DNA from: Gymnothorax reevesii
Taxonomy: Eukaryota; Chordata; Actinopteri; Anguilliformes; Muraenidae
Reading direction: 5' to 3'
Length of the DNA stretch: 64,000 bases
NCBI GenBank assembly: GCA_029721435.1
Contig: CM056574.1
Location: forward strand, 78,091,001-78,155,000
The first letter of the stretch is position 1. Every line of letters begins with the position of its first letter. The notes under the pieces are model-generated. The model was not told the origin of the DNA. It worked only from the letters and a program-made list of their open reading frames with translations, and searched no databases. The position numbers and the translations under genes are program-made. Below, one piece after another: positions 1 to 10,191 of the stretch.

Positions 1-206
1 AAATAGCTCATGCGGACGGCACCACGTCATTCAAACACCTCTTCTCACTCGGAGCATATCTCACGTCCAGGGCTAGTTAGCTGAACTGTCCACAGACGGA
101 TTTTCTGTCGCCGGGCGCTACTAGTTTTGGATACCTTTTTGCTTCGTCGGTCACACCAGACCGGACTCAGTGCTCTCCCGCCCTACACGGCTTGGTCAGC
201 ACTGTC

Positions 207-475
207 CTCGACGCCTCACCACGGCACGTCGAGTACCGAAGGCTAGCACACCAGTTACCTGTCGGTTTTCTTCACTCGACGCCTCACCACGGCACGTCGA
301 GTACCGAAGGCTAGCACACCAGCTACCTCTCGGTTTTCTTCACTCGACGCCCCACCACGGCACGTCGAGCTCCGAGCGCTAGCACACCAGCTACCTCTCG
401 GTTTTCTTCACTCGACGCCCCACCACGGCACGTCGAGCTCCGAGCGCTAGCACACCAGCTACCTCTCGGTTTTCT
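207..475. repeat. 68-bp tandem repeat, about four copies, in the 5' region of the DIRS-like element
   Basis: The string CACGGCACGTCGAG starts at 220, 288, 356 and 424, an exact 68-bp period. Copies 3 and 4 share variants (CTCCGAGCGCTAG) against copies 1 and 2 (TACCGAAGGCTAG), so the array grew stepwise. It ends just upstream of the gag-like ATG at 512, so it belongs to the leader or promoter region. Its role is unknown. Confidence 0.9.
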
Positions 476-511
476 GCCTCGTCTCCCGGCTCGCACACCA
501 GCTGGCTAGGA

Positions 512-2047
512 ATGGAGGCCCAAAACCCCCATACCAAGGGGTACGGAGACTCCGGGACCCGTCCCTGTCGCTGTGGGAACAAGATCTCGAGTAAAGATCC
601 ACACCAGGTCTGCTCGAGCTGCCTGGGGCTGGAACACGCCCGTATGGCTTTCGAACTTCCCGGCTCGTGCCAACACTGCGCGGTGTTTACAGCGAAAAGT
701 CTCCGCAGACGGCTAGCCCGCCAGGCTAGCTTGTCTGGAATCGACCCCCTCCTCCCCTCCGACGGTGCTGCCGCCGAGGGCAAGCAGGATTTGGCGGTCG
801 CTACGGCGGCGATTCCGGAGGCTAGCGCCAGCTGGGGCTCCCAGCTCGACCTAGCCGCGGATCCCCCGTGTGAGGAAGACGTCCTAGAACTGGACTATGG
901 GGACGATGAAGATGGCGTCTCTGAACTCCTCATATCAGAGGATGAGGAAGATGACGACGTCTTCATTACTCCGGCTCGGGCCGCGCAGCCCGCGGCCTCC
1001 GTCACCTCTCGGGATGGAGATGAGAGTAGCATACCAGCTTCTCCTCTCCCCAGCTCCAACATGCTCGACGTGTGCAAACGCGCTGCTGTCCGGCTGAACA
1101 TCCCCTGGCCCGTTGTCGTAGCTGAGACCACCAGATCCCGCTACGAGGGGAAGAAATTGCCCTTGGCTAAGAGTGCGACGAAACAACTTCTCCCCGTCTT
1201 CCCGGAGCTGCTAGATGAGGTTGCGCGCTCTTGGAAAGACCGCCCTTATAGCAGCAGGAGCCCAGTTCCCGGTGCCTCGTCCCTCGATTGTGAGGCGATG
1301 GAGAGCCTGGGTCTGCTCCGCATGCCTCCGATGGAGCCACTCGTGGCAGCGCACCTTCACCCCCGCCTGTCAGCGGTGTCCTCCCGGAGCCCCAGTCTGC
1401 CGTCCAAGTCGGACCGTTTTCAGTCAGCCTTGACTGAGAAGGCGTATAAGGCGGCTGCGCTTTCGGCCAGAGCGCTCAATGTCCTCTCCCTGCTCACGGC
1501 TTATCAGGCTGAGTTGTGCGAGGATTTTGTGCTAACTCAGGACCCAGCTACATGGGAGGAAATACCGGTCGTCACCGACCTGTGTCTCCGTGTCCAACGC
1601 TGCGCGGTCCAGGCCACGGGAAAAGCGCTGGGGACTATGGTCCTACAGGAACGGGCGCGGTGGCTCAACCTCGCCAACCTGTCGGACAGGGAGAAGGATG
1701 ACATCCTGGACATGCCCATTGTCCCGGAGGGGATCTTCGGTTCCGCGTTGGCTTCTATGCAACGGCGGTGCGAAGCTAAAAAGAAGGAGGATGAAGCTCT
1801 CAAGCTCTGCCTCCCTCGAAAGCCCCCTGCTCCTCTTCCGCCTGCTCAGCGTAAGACCTTTGCACAGGCTGCTTCACAGGATTCGCAGTTTAAAATGCCG
1901 AAACTGCGGAGGCCTCAGCCCGCCCCGCCTGCTCCGCCAGGTCGGCCCGGCTGGCCTAAAAAGCCCTCGGCCCCGGCTGTAGCTGCGCCTGCGCGACCCG
2001 CGCACACCGCCAGCAGCCAGGCCAGGAAAAAGAAGAGAGCGGCCTGA
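512..2047 (+). CDS. Gag-like protein of the DIRS-like element
   Basis: This is a 511-residue frame starting at ATG 512. The N-terminus has a Cys/His cluster (CRCGNK, then HQVCSSCLGLEHA and a later CQHC) that looks like a small zinc-binding motif, as seen at the start of DIRS gag-like proteins. A strongly acidic stretch follows around residues 125-150, then a helical middle part. The C-terminus, about residues 430-511, is rich in Pro, Ala, Lys and Arg and ends in RKKKRAA, probably nucleic-acid binding. It should form the ribonucleoprotein particle of the element. It stops at TGA 2045-2047, and the pol frame continues in the same frame right after. The role comes from position and the Cys/His motif; no enzyme motif is present. 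Confidence 0.8.
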   Translation: MEAQNPHTKGYGDSGTRPCRCGNKISSKDPHQVCSSCLGLEHARMAFELPGSCQHCAVFTAKSLRRRLARQASLSGIDPLLPSDGAAAEGKQDLAVATAAIPEASASWGSQLDLAADPPCEEDVLELDYGDDEDGVSELLISEDEEDDDVFITPARAAQPAASVTSRDGDESSIPASPLPSSNMLDVCKRAAVRLNIPWPVVVAETTRSRYEGKKLPLAKSATKQLLPVFPELLDEVARSWKDRPYSSRSPVPGASSLDCEAMESLGLLRMPPMEPLVAAHLHPRLSAVSSRSPSLPSKSDRFQSALTEKAYKAAALSARALNVLSLLTAYQAELCEDFVLTQDPATWEEIPVVTDLCLRVQRCAVQATGKALGTMVLQERARWLNLANLSDREKDDILDMPIVPEGIFGSALASMQRRCEAKKKEDEALKLCLPRKPPAPLPPAQRKTFAQAASQDSQFKMPKLRRPQPAPPAPPGRPGWPKKPSAPAVAAPARPAHTASSQARKKKRAA

Positions 2048-2065
2048 CTCCCCCTCTCTCCTCTG
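2045..2065 (+). promoter_or_regulatory. In-frame TGA between gag-like and pol frames (possible readthrough site)
   Basis: The gag-like frame ends GCC TGA CTC. The 18 nt after the stop are open in the same frame and run into the pol frame, where the first near-cognate start is GTG at 2066. TGA followed by C is a known leaky context, although the strongest readthrough consensus (TGA CTA) is not met exactly. Alternatives are reinitiation, splicing, or a simple mutation in this copy. Confidence 0.45.
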
Positions 2066-5000
2066 GTGACGCAGCTGGAAGTTCCCCGTTCTCCGGCTCC
2101 ACCTGTTTGGCTTTCGGGCGTGCACCCAGGGGCTCCCCACGCCCCTATCTCCCAGCTGCCTCGGACCGTGCCAGTGCAAGCCGGGAGAGATGGACATTTG
2201 ACGTCGCGGGGTTTAGCGGTTGCCCCCCTCTCATGTCCACAAGCACGCACATACACAAATGTTTTCACAAAGAGAATAAATTGTGTCCCGCTGTCGCAGC
2301 CAGGCCGAGTGCCGAGGGCGCAGCTGAAAATAAAGAAAGCCAAATCTGTCAAAATAAGCACGCCACCCGGGGGCCTTGTCATTCCGCCACAGGAGAACGC
2401 CACCGCACTGCGGCTGCGCCCTCTTGTGGTGGGAGGACTGCAGGGCACGTCACCCGGGGGCTGTGTCATTCCGCCACAAGAGGGCGCCACCGCACTGCGG
2501 CTGGGCCCTCTTGTGGTGGAAGGGCTGCGGTGCACATCACCTCTCGCCCTCAGATGGCGGAGATGGGTCGCACTGGCAGCCCCACCCTGGGTGTTGAGGA
2601 CGATTTCGAGGGGGTACAGGCTGCAATTCGCCGCTGTCCCCCCGCGATTCGCCGGCGTTATACACTCCCAGGCGCGGGGAGAGTCAGCTCGTGTTTTACA
2701 GGAGGAAATTTTCTCACTGTTAAACAAAGGAGCAATCTGTGTCGTCCCTCCCGCACAATGTCAGAGCGGTTTCTACTCCAGGTATTTCCTAGTCCCCAAA
2801 CGGGGGGGGAACGGTATTCGCCCTATCCTGGATTTACGGGCTCTGAACAAATATCTCAGGAAGTACAAGTTCAGGATGCTCACACACGCATCCCTGTTGC
2901 GTCTTGTACGTCAGAACGATTGGTTTACTTCAATCGATCTGAAAGACGCGTACTTCCACATTCCAATCTATCCTCCCCACAGAAAGTTTCTGAGGTTCGC
3001 TTTCCAGGGGATCTGCTACGAGTATCGCGTGCTCCCTTTCGGTCTGTCATTAAGCCCGAGGGTGTTCGTGCGGTGCACGGAGGCAGCAATAGCCCCGCTG
3101 AGACGGCGGGGCATCCGTCTGGCCACTTACCTGGACGATTGGCTGCTTTTAGCGCAATCGGAGCAGGAAGCCAGGGCGCACACGCGTATTCTCACACAGC
3201 ACCTAGTCGATCTGGGTTTTGTGATAAACGTGGAGAAAAGCATGCTGTCCCCAGCGCAAGATGCTATCTTTCTGGGGTTATCCCTGAATTCGGTGTCTTT
3301 CACAGCTCGCCTCTCGGCGGAACGGGTGAGAGCTTTCAGGGCATGCCTCGCGCTTTTTTATCCAGGCAGGTTTGTTCCATTCAGATTGTGTCTTCGGTTA
3401 CTCGGTCTGATGGCGTCTGCCATCCTCGTGATCCGTCTCGGTCGCCTCCACATGAGGGAATTCCAGCTTTGGGTGGCCTCATGCGGGCTAGATCCCGTGC
3501 GTCACGGCACGCGGAGAGTCTTGGTCACACTGGAATGCGCCAGGGCGCTGCGTCACTGGCGGACTCCGTCCTTTCTGACCCAGGGGGTCCCAATGGGCTC
3601 GGTCCTGTCCAGGAAGGTGGTCACTACAGACGCCAGCCTGACGGGCTGGGGCGGAATTCACGGGGGCCAGTCTGTGAGGGGCCGCTGGAGTGTGGGCCTC
3701 CAGCAGTCTCACATAAATTTTCTGGAACTTTCAGCGGTGTTCCTCTCCCTGAAACATTTCCTTCCATCTCTCATGGGTCATCATGTCCTGGTGAGAACGG
3801 ACAATACGACGACGGTGGCGTACATCAACCGTCAGGGGGGGTTGCGCTCCCGTCAGTTGCACATGCTGGCACGCAAACTGATCCTGTGGAGCTGCGGCCG
3901 TCTCCTCTCCTTGAGAGCGACGCACGTCCCGGGGGTCTTGAACACAGGCGCGGACCTATTGTCCAGGGGTGCGCCGGTGTATGGGGAGTGGACTCTGCAC
4001 CCGGAGATTGTGGAACAGATATGGGCCCGGTTCGGTCGGGCCGCGGTAGATCTGTTCGCGGCGAGAGAAAACGCGCAGTGCGCGCTGTTTTACTCTCTGC
4101 GCGGCATGGATGCTCCCCTTGGCATAGACGCACTAGCGCACGTCTGGCCGCACGAGCTTCTTTACGCGTTCCCTCCCCTGGCCTTGATATCCCCCACTCT
4201 GTCCAGAGTGAGGGAACGTGGTCACGCACTGATATTGATTGCTCCGCATTGGCCGGCGATGCATTGGCTAGCGGAAATATATCGGTTACTGTGCGCTCAG
4301 CCTTGGCAGCTCCCGCTGCGCAGGGACCTGCTATCGCAGGGGGGGGGGGGCGATCCTCCACCCGCACCCGGAACGCCTGGCGTTGTGGGCGTGGCCCCTG
4401 AGTGGCTCAGTCTCTCGGCTGTGGGATTGTCACAGCGAGTGATTTCCACTATACAAAACGCTAGGGCCCCATCCACTAGGTCTTTGTATGACTGTAAGTG
4501 GAGGGTGTTTGAGGGGTGGTGTCACAGGAACGGCCACGTTTCTTTTCAGTGTCCGGTGAGTGCTATATTGTCATTCTTGCAGGACCTGATTGACAAAGGC
4601 AAAGCCTTCTCCACGATTAAGGTGTACTTGGCGGCTATCGCCGCCTGTCACGTGGGGTTTGAAAAGCGAACGGCGAGTCAGCACCCACTGGTTTGCCGTT
4701 TTATGAAGGGAGCGCGCAGGCTTCTCCCCGTGTCCAGACCACTGGTGCCACCGTGGGATCTGGCTGTGGTTCTGGAGGGGCTTAAGGGCCCTCCTTTTGA
4801 GCCACTGGAAGGGGCAGACTTGAAGCACGTGTCTTTCAAGGCTGTGTTGTTGCTGGCTCTGGCTTCAGCTAAGCGAGTTAGTGACATCCATGCGCTTTCG
4901 GTGCATCCGTCATGCGCTCAGCTCTTCCCGGGAGATGTAAGGTTGATTTTGAGGCCCAACCCGGCTTTTGTGCCTAAGGTGGTGGGCTCATGTTCTCCAA

Positions 5001-5410
5001 TTGACCTTCTGGCCTTTGCTGCCTCAACAGAGGAGCAGCAGTCGCACGCGTTATGTCCAGTCCGTGCGGTGCGCATGTACATGGACAGGACTAGGGGATT
5101 CAGGAGGAGCGATCAGCTGTTCGTCTCCTGGGCTAATCCTCATAAAGGAAAACCTATCACTAAGCAGCGCCTATCCCATTGGGTGGTGGAGGCGATTGCT
5201 TTGGCCTATACGTGTCGGGGTTTGCAGCCGCCTGTGGGCATGCGGGCGCACTCGACTCGGGGCTTGGCCGCATCCTGGGCCTTATTCAGGGGAGTTTCTG
5301 TTCAGGACATCTGTGCAGCGGCGAGTTGGTCCTCGCCTCTCACTTTTGTCCGCTTTTATAAGCTGGACGTTTCCGCCCCGTGCGTGGCACGCGCGGTTCT
5401 GCTGTCCTGA
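2066..5410 (+). CDS. DIRS pol: reverse transcriptase, RNase H, tyrosine recombinase
   Basis: The open frame gives 1114 residues from GTG 2066; there is no ATG before the RT domain. About 190 residues of low-complexity leader come first. RT follows, with SIDLKDAYFHIPI and the catalytic YLDD at residues 355-358. RNase H has TTDASLTGWGG (D522), LELSAV and RTDNTT. A segment with VDLFAAREN and YAFPPLALI corresponds in position to the methyltransferase-like region of DIRS elements. The tyrosine recombinase has Arg937 (SAKRVSD), His1062 and Arg1065 (HSTRG) and the nucleophile Tyr1098 (RFYKLD). The enzyme would copy the RNA and integrate circular DNA by recombination without a target duplication. All catalytic residues I can identify are present. 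The true start is unclear. The long frame at 2107-4401 in another phase is treated as a shadow. Confidence 0.9.
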   Translation: MTQLEVPRSPAPPVWLSGVHPGAPHAPISQLPRTVPVQAGRDGHLTSRGLAVAPLSCPQARTYTNVFTKRINCVPLSQPGRVPRAQLKIKKAKSVKISTPPGGLVIPPQENATALRLRPLVVGGLQGTSPGGCVIPPQEGATALRLGPLVVEGLRCTSPLALRWRRWVALAAPPWVLRTISRGYRLQFAAVPPRFAGVIHSQARGESARVLQEEIFSLLNKGAICVVPPAQCQSGFYSRYFLVPKRGGNGIRPILDLRALNKYLRKYKFRMLTHASLLRLVRQNDWFTSIDLKDAYFHIPIYPPHRKFLRFAFQGICYEYRVLPFGLSLSPRVFVRCTEAAIAPLRRRGIRLATYLDDWLLLAQSEQEARAHTRILTQHLVDLGFVINVEKSMLSPAQDAIFLGLSLNSVSFTARLSAERVRAFRACLALFYPGRFVPFRLCLRLLGLMASAILVIRLGRLHMREFQLWVASCGLDPVRHGTRRVLVTLECARALRHWRTPSFLTQGVPMGSVLSRKVVTTDASLTGWGGIHGGQSVRGRWSVGLQQSHINFLELSAVFLSLKHFLPSLMGHHVLVRTDNTTTVAYINRQGGLRSRQLHMLARKLILWSCGRLLSLRATHVPGVLNTGADLLSRGAPVYGEWTLHPEIVEQIWARFGRAAVDLFAARENAQCALFYSLRGMDAPLGIDALAHVWPHELLYAFPPLALISPTLSRVRERGHALILIAPHWPAMHWLAEIYRLLCAQPWQLPLRRDLLSQGGGGDPPPAPGTPGVVGVAPEWLSLSAVGLSQRVISTIQNARAPSTRSLYDCKWRVFEGWCHRNGHVSFQCPVSAILSFLQDLIDKGKAFSTIKVYLAAIAACHVGFEKRTASQHPLVCRFMKGARRLLPVSRPLVPPWDLAVVLEGLKGPPFEPLEGADLKHVSFKAVLLLALASAKRVSDIHALSVHPSCAQLFPGDVRLILRPNPAFVPKVVGSCSPIDLLAFAASTEEQQSHALCPVRAVRMYMDRTRGFRRSDQLFVSWANPHKGKPITKQRLSHWVVEAIALAYTCRGLQPPVGMRAHSTRGLAASWALFRGVSVQDICAAASWSSPLTFVRFYKLDVSAPCVARAVLLS
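2365..2538. repeat. 87-bp in-frame tandem duplication in the pol leader
   Basis: ACCCGGGGGC starts at 2365 and again at 2452, a period of 87 bp, or 29 codons. The protein therefore carries two similar units (VIPPQENATALRLRPLVV and VIPPQEGATALRLGPLVV). The second unit also has a short inverted pair, CCACAAGAGGGCGCC against CCCTCTTGTGG. The reading frame is kept. Confidence 0.8.
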
Positions 5411-5523
5411 CTGGAACAGAATTGCTTCTCTGTGGGTTGGTGGACGCTGGATAAGCTTGTCTGGCAATACGGGAGCTACGATATCCCATAGTGAGACATC
5501 GAGCGAAATATTATGAAAGAGAA

Positions 5524-5817
5524 CTTTAGGTTATTTACATAACCCCGGTTCTCTGAGTAATATGAGTGAGATGTCTCACCAGACAACCCTTCTTGCTGGG
5601 GCGAGTGAGAAGAGGTGCTTATCTTGAATGACGTGGTGCCGTCCGCATGAGCTATTTAAGGTGGGTGTACCACCTGGGCGGACGGACACGTTCACCAGCC
5701 AATCAGGATTGGCGTAATGAGATTAATGCTTCTGAGGCTGCAGCGAGGCGTGCATCCCATAGTGAGACATCTCACTCATATTACTCAGAGAACCGGGGTT
5801 ATGTAAATAACCTAAAG
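5524..5817. repeat. Internal complementary region and right inverted terminal repeat of the DIRS-like element
   Basis: Bases 5524-5579 and 5762-5817 are a perfect 56-bp inverted pair. Between them, 5624-5657 is the perfect complement of bases 1-34. DIRS elements use such an internal region as a template to complete their ends. A short direct copy (CCCATAGTGAGACATC) occurs both near 5483 and near 5757. Confidence 0.85.
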
Positions 5818-6473
5818 ATATCCATCAAAGATGACCCGCCAATACATAAATCGCAGTGTTCATTGGATGTTCTGTTGTTAAAATGTTTCTTTTAATTCTT
5901 TATTTCGTTATCAATCTGTTCTAGTCGTCCTTTTTTTTGGCTGTCAGACACGGAGGCATTGTACATTGTCTCGCGCCAGTGTTGACTCGCTTTATTGAGC
6001 AGCTTAAACAGAAACATTGATTGAAATTCTCGGTACTCATCTTGAAGAACTGAGCCCTCTTATAAAAATATTCACGTTTAATATCTTAAAGAGTCAGCAG
6101 ATTTGAAGAAATTAAAAACAATAATAGACTGTCAGACACGGAGATTGCAAAAAACTTAAACATCTTGACAATACGGTTGTGGTTCTTACTCCAGCTGCCC
6201 ACATACTAAAGGTTCATTCAAAAATAGGCCTAATATCAGAATTATTCTGATATATCTCTTTCAAACAAGTACTGTGGCACAAAATGAAAAGAGTAGAGCA
6301 TTGTCCTTAAGAGCCATGTTTGCTAAATGCATGAATGTAAAAAAACGTTTTAAGTTTCCAATTTAAAAAATAACGTGTTTTCAACTTTTCAACTAACCCT
6401 AAACCTTTTTTAATGACCGGGATGGTTCTCAGAAAATCAGGGTTCCTGCACTTCTTTTTTCCCACTTCAAGCA
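5818..6473. other. No gene seen
   Basis: AT-rich sequence without a convincing coding frame. The phrase CTGTCAGACACGGAG occurs twice (near 5941 and 6129), so an old duplicated fragment may be present. Nothing else stands out. Confidence 0.5.
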
Positions 6474-6966
6474 CTGGGCGTATACGACAGCACGTACCAG
6501 TTCCCACTAATATCCAGCAACTTCACACAGCCATTGAAGAGGAGTGGACCAACATTCCACAGGCCACAATTGACAATCTGATAAACTCTATGCGAAGAAG
6601 ATGTGTTGCACTGCATGAGGCAAATGGTGGTCACACCAGATACTGACTGGTTCTGAGTCCCCAGACCCCCAATAAAGCAAAAACTGCACATTTCAGGGTG
6701 GCCTTTTATTGTGGACAGTCTAAGGTACATCTGTGCACTAATCATGGTGTCTGATAAGCATCTTGATGTGGCACACCTGTGAGGTGGGATGGATTGTCTC
6801 AGCAAAGCAAAAGTGCTCACTATCACACATTTAGACAGATTTGTGAACAACGTTTGAGAGAAATGGTAATATTGTGTATCTGGAATGAATTTTAGATCTT
6901 TGAGTCCATCTCATGACAAATGGGAGCAAAAACAAAAGTGTAGCATTTATAATTTTGTTGAGTGTA
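6474..6966 (+). mobile_element. 3' fragment of a Tc1/mariner transposon
   Basis: The fragment begins abruptly inside transposase coding sequence. It carries the stop codon and then the 3' untranslated part and terminal inverted repeat, ending GTTGAGTGTA at 6966. The layout (transposase tail, about 310 bp of 3' region with the terminal repeat, TA at the end) fits a 5'-truncated Tc1-like element of a family common in fish. No partner left end is seen nearby. Confidence 0.8.
6476..6646 (+). pseudogene. C-terminal piece of Tc1-like transposase
   Basis: The piece encodes about 55 residues, including EEEWTNIPQATIDNLINSMR and a C-terminal GGHTRY before the stop. This is the usual Tc1-family ending, after the last catalytic acidic residue. 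No HTH or catalytic part remains, so it cannot be active. Upstream codons of the same frame (from 6413) belong to unrelated sequence. Confidence 0.8.
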
Positions 6967-9285
6967 CTTATGTGCAAAACTTGAAATTTGTAATTGAAAT
7001 ATTACTGAAGTTATCGCGTTAACACCTAGTGCGGCGGCGGCAGTTGGACCAAAAACATTATATCCCTCAGAACGCCATTCGGCGTTCGGGGATATAATAA
7101 GAAAGGAGACAGAAGCAGAAAAAGTGAGCATAAAGCATAGAGCAGCAAGGAAACTAGAATATGCTCCACCCATGGATTGCTCCAGATTCTCAAATTCCAT
7201 AAATTACAGGAGGTACTGCTGTATATTAAGCACATGTCCCCACTGAAGACCATTCAAATCCACGAATCTACCCTGGCAGAATAAAATCATTTTGGCACGT
7301 TCTTTTAATATCTAAAATACCAGGGTCTCACAGAAGACCTTTTCATTTCTTTTCATCCTTTTACATTTAGGTATCTAGTGCCAATACAGGAAGCCATGGA
7401 CTTGGTGAGCAGACATTGTGCAGAGGTCTGACACACTAAAGCTATTCTCCAATACCCATACATATTCACTATACAGTAGGTGAAAATATATACGCAAAAT
7501 CTGTAGTGTGTCTGGAACCTCTGTTTACACGAAAAAACTGTATGCAGACGATACCCGAATGGCCTACTCTTTTCGGAAGAATCACGCTGTACGCGACCGA
7601 TGAACTCTCACTATTTCATAAGTCTACTGGCACAGAGACGACAAGCTATTTTGATGACAACAAAGAAAATGACAGCTCCATGTAGGAAATGGCACATGAA
7701 GATAATGTGTATAAAATAACCAAAAATGCTGTATTAGCGTGTATTATTAAAACAGGTCGGGATGGGTCCTGGCACTGAAGGTACAAGGAACCTATTGTTT
7801 TTGTTGGAATTATTATTATTCGGGCCCAAGCACTTCATGGTTCAAGGACCCTATTGTAATTGTAGTGTTTATTATTATAAATATGTATAAAAAAATAAAT
7901 AAATAAAATTAGCTACGCATCAGCCCTGGCGAAAATGTAATTTTTTTGCAGGCTTTGTATATGGGCGTGGCAAACTAGCTCCGTAAAGGCCCCTAAAAAA
8001 TTTCAAGGAAGCAGCTCTCACATTCTGTTTCGCATAGATGTATGAAAATTGATGGGCACGTCCACCATGCCAAGACCAAAAAAAACAAACTCTAGCTTGA
8101 AGCTATGACCTAAATCCTACAGGAAGTCAGGTATTTTGATTTTACTGTGTACTTTTTGCGCTATTTTTCCCCATTTGCATGTGTCGTATTTTAAAAACTC
8201 CTCCTGCAGATTTCATTCGAGTGACTTCCAATTTGGTGTGGGACATCTGAAGACCTTTTGCAAAGCTTCTTAGGTTTCAACGGTTGGCTTTGATGTGGCG
8301 GGCCAGTGAATTTGCATGTTTCACCATGAAACAGAAAGTTGTTATTACTCAAGCCTACTGGGTCCAATCTGCCCCAAACTACACATGCTTGATAAAAGTT
8401 CCATTCTGAAGACATCCTTATGTCAATATTGAGTTTCAGATATAGCGCCACCCACTAGCCACAGGAAATTACACGTAGTCTAATTTAGCGTATTGCTCCA
8501 TGGGCGTTGTTTTCCACATCCTCCTCAAATGTGCTCAGTAAAGTCTTCAGACCTTGATGATCCTTTGCTGTGATGATTGTGAGTTTGCATCAAAAGACGT
8601 TGTCATGGCACCACATTGTTTGTTGTAAAAGAGGAAGTGTTTTTTCAGATTCAATACATGCTTGCAAACTCACAAAACTTGGCACACATCATAGAAAGCA
8701 TGCATTTTGTTGTTGTTTTTTTTTTTTGGTGCATCTTGAACATTTTAATACGAAAAAGCAAAGCAACTGTTAGCTACATGCGCAATTATAGGATGTCACT
8801 TTCAATATTTACTGAATTCATGCCCATTATCCAACCTTAATTAACCAACAACAGCCTTTGCTTCCTAACTGTATATTCTGTAATGTTATGTAAAATATAG
8901 GCGAAGCAGTCGAGTCGCTATAGAACAAAGCCATTCATCAAATACAATAAATGAAAACATTAGTGTCGTTACACCTTTTCTTATTAATGAAAATGGCATT
9001 TTACAGAAAAAGACAAAAACACACATAGTAAACGTTTGCACAGGGGTTCAGGGGGTTACATAGACCATACAAGGGTTTACAGGCAGGGAGAGGAAAAAGA
9101 AAAGAGAAAAAAGTTACAAGAGAGAGATTTTATACACAAAAGTGTCATTCTTTTGGCTTTAGAATTGTTAGAATATTGTATTTACTGTAATTTTGGAGTT
9201 CAATTGGGAATGCTGGGAAGTAGGGTTTAACTATGGTCGAATTTGCATTTATGAATGTAAAACTTGGCAAATAAGAGCACAAGGT
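6967..9285. other. No gene; probable old dispersed repeat at about 7780-8500
   Basis: Six-frame reading gives only short frames without recognisable motifs. The part at 7780-8500 begins with TTATTATTATTCGGGCCCAAGCAC and resembles an unclassified fish interspersed repeat, judged by recall only. A small perfect inverted pair, AACGCC/GGCGTT, sits at about 7070-7087. The stretch 8950-9285 may include the 3' untranslated part of the LINE fragment that follows on the minus strand. Confidence 0.35.
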
Positions 9286-9630
9286 TTATAATGAAAACTG
9301 TATCTTCATTTTCTTTTCCATCGTCATAAAAGCCAAAGAAAACATCTTTAAAACAAAAAAGAAAGACTCATGTCTATACCAGATAAATTTTTGGATGTCT
9401 GACCAGAATATTTGAGTATATGAGCAGTTCCAAAACAGATGTGAGGTGTTTTTCAATGATATACAGCAAAAAGAGCAAGTCACATCGATGCCTTGCTTGT
9501 ATTGCTTGAGAAAAGATTTGATAGGATAGAATCTATGAATTAATTTAAATGTTGTGCATTTTATTGTCTGACATGGGTGTTGTCCATAGAGGCGTGGCAA
9601 AATGTCTCCATCGCGCCTACTAGATATCAA
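9286..9630 (-). pseudogene. 3' tail of an L1-like LINE ORF2 (zinc-knuckle region)
   Basis: On the minus strand the frame reads KLIHRFYPIKSFLKQY followed by CSFCCISLKNTSHLFWNC. This is the Cys-Cys-His-Cys pattern near the C-terminus of ORF2 in L1/Tx1-type LINEs. The RT and endonuclease are missing, so it is a 5'-truncated copy, as usual for LINEs. The same motif class occurs in the longer LINE at 24606-27030 (CRFCQEEVESVVHFFWYC), but the two are clearly different families or ages. Confidence 0.75.
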
Positions 9631-9897
9631 CCAAGCAGCCCATTAGTGGAATGCAAACAGGCCCACGGCTGGATTGGGGTGAGAGAGGCAAAAGTGGGCC
9701 TGCAATGATCCTTAGATGATTTAAGCATCTAATTTCAGATCTGAAAGTAACATACTGATTGGCCAATTTAGAACACGTGGCCGTGAGACACGCATAAACA
9801 AATGAAACAAGAAAATGAAATGCTAGACATAATTTTGTTTAAAACAGCCTAAACTACATTAATTTTCAATACATTTTATTTCGTATTTCGTTTCTTC

Positions 9898-10191
9898 GTG
9901 TATTATATTTCAATTTGTGTGTCGATTTTTACTTTATGTCATGACCTCAAAACGAGCAAAACTTTTTTTCCAAAGTGCGAGGACTGCACCTCAGGACACT
10001 ACTGCTGTGTGCCGCTATGTGCAGCTTCGGCTAAGTTCAATTCTTTCCTTTGCTTCCTCACATTTCCCAAAGAAAAGTGGATGGTTATGAAACGACTCGA
10101 CAATTTCACCATAAAGAATCACACCAGAGCCTGCAGTCGACATTTTCAGACTACAGACCTGGGGAGCATTTCCCGAAATCACAGATGCTAA
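9898..10191 (+). pseudogene. THAP zinc-finger domain remnant
   Basis: The frame contains CCVPLCAASAKFNSFLCFLTF, then a Trp, then ACSRHFQTTDL. This is the C2-CH layout of the THAP DNA-binding domain: CX3C near the start and CX2H about 45 residues later. THAP domains occur in host regulators and in P-like, Kolobok-like and some Harbinger-like transposases. The domain runs into a stop at 10191; a second frame (10050-10409) overlaps, which suggests a frameshift. No catalytic domain was recognised downstream. It is more likely a transposon remnant than a host exon. Confidence 0.6.

Larger units (their letters stand above)
1..5817 (+). mobile_element. DIRS-like tyrosine-recombinase retrotransposon, left end outside window
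   Basis: The order is a gag-like frame, then one frame with reverse transcriptase, RNase H and a C-terminal tyrosine recombinase. The element has inverted rather than direct terminal repeats. Bases 1-34 are the exact reverse complement of 5624-5657, and similarity extends with small gaps to about base 55. Bases 5524-5579 are the exact reverse complement of 5762-5817. This is the DIRS plan: the right terminal repeat lies near 5624-5817, and an internal complementary region near 5524-5579 matches the outer ends. The left repeat must start before base 1. As expected for YR retrotransposons, no LTR pair or integrase (DDE) is seen. Both main frames are open, so the copy is young or recently mobile. 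Confidence 0.92.

Noticed and set aside
2107..4401. 764-residue open frame overlapping the DIRS pol gene
   Set aside because: It has no known motif and lies in the GC-rich pol gene in another phase; the overlapping frame holds all RT and RNase H motifs. Judged a shadow.
9036..9230. Small open frame beside the L1 fragment
   Set aside because: No motif, AT-rich, and probably in the LINE 3' untranslated region.
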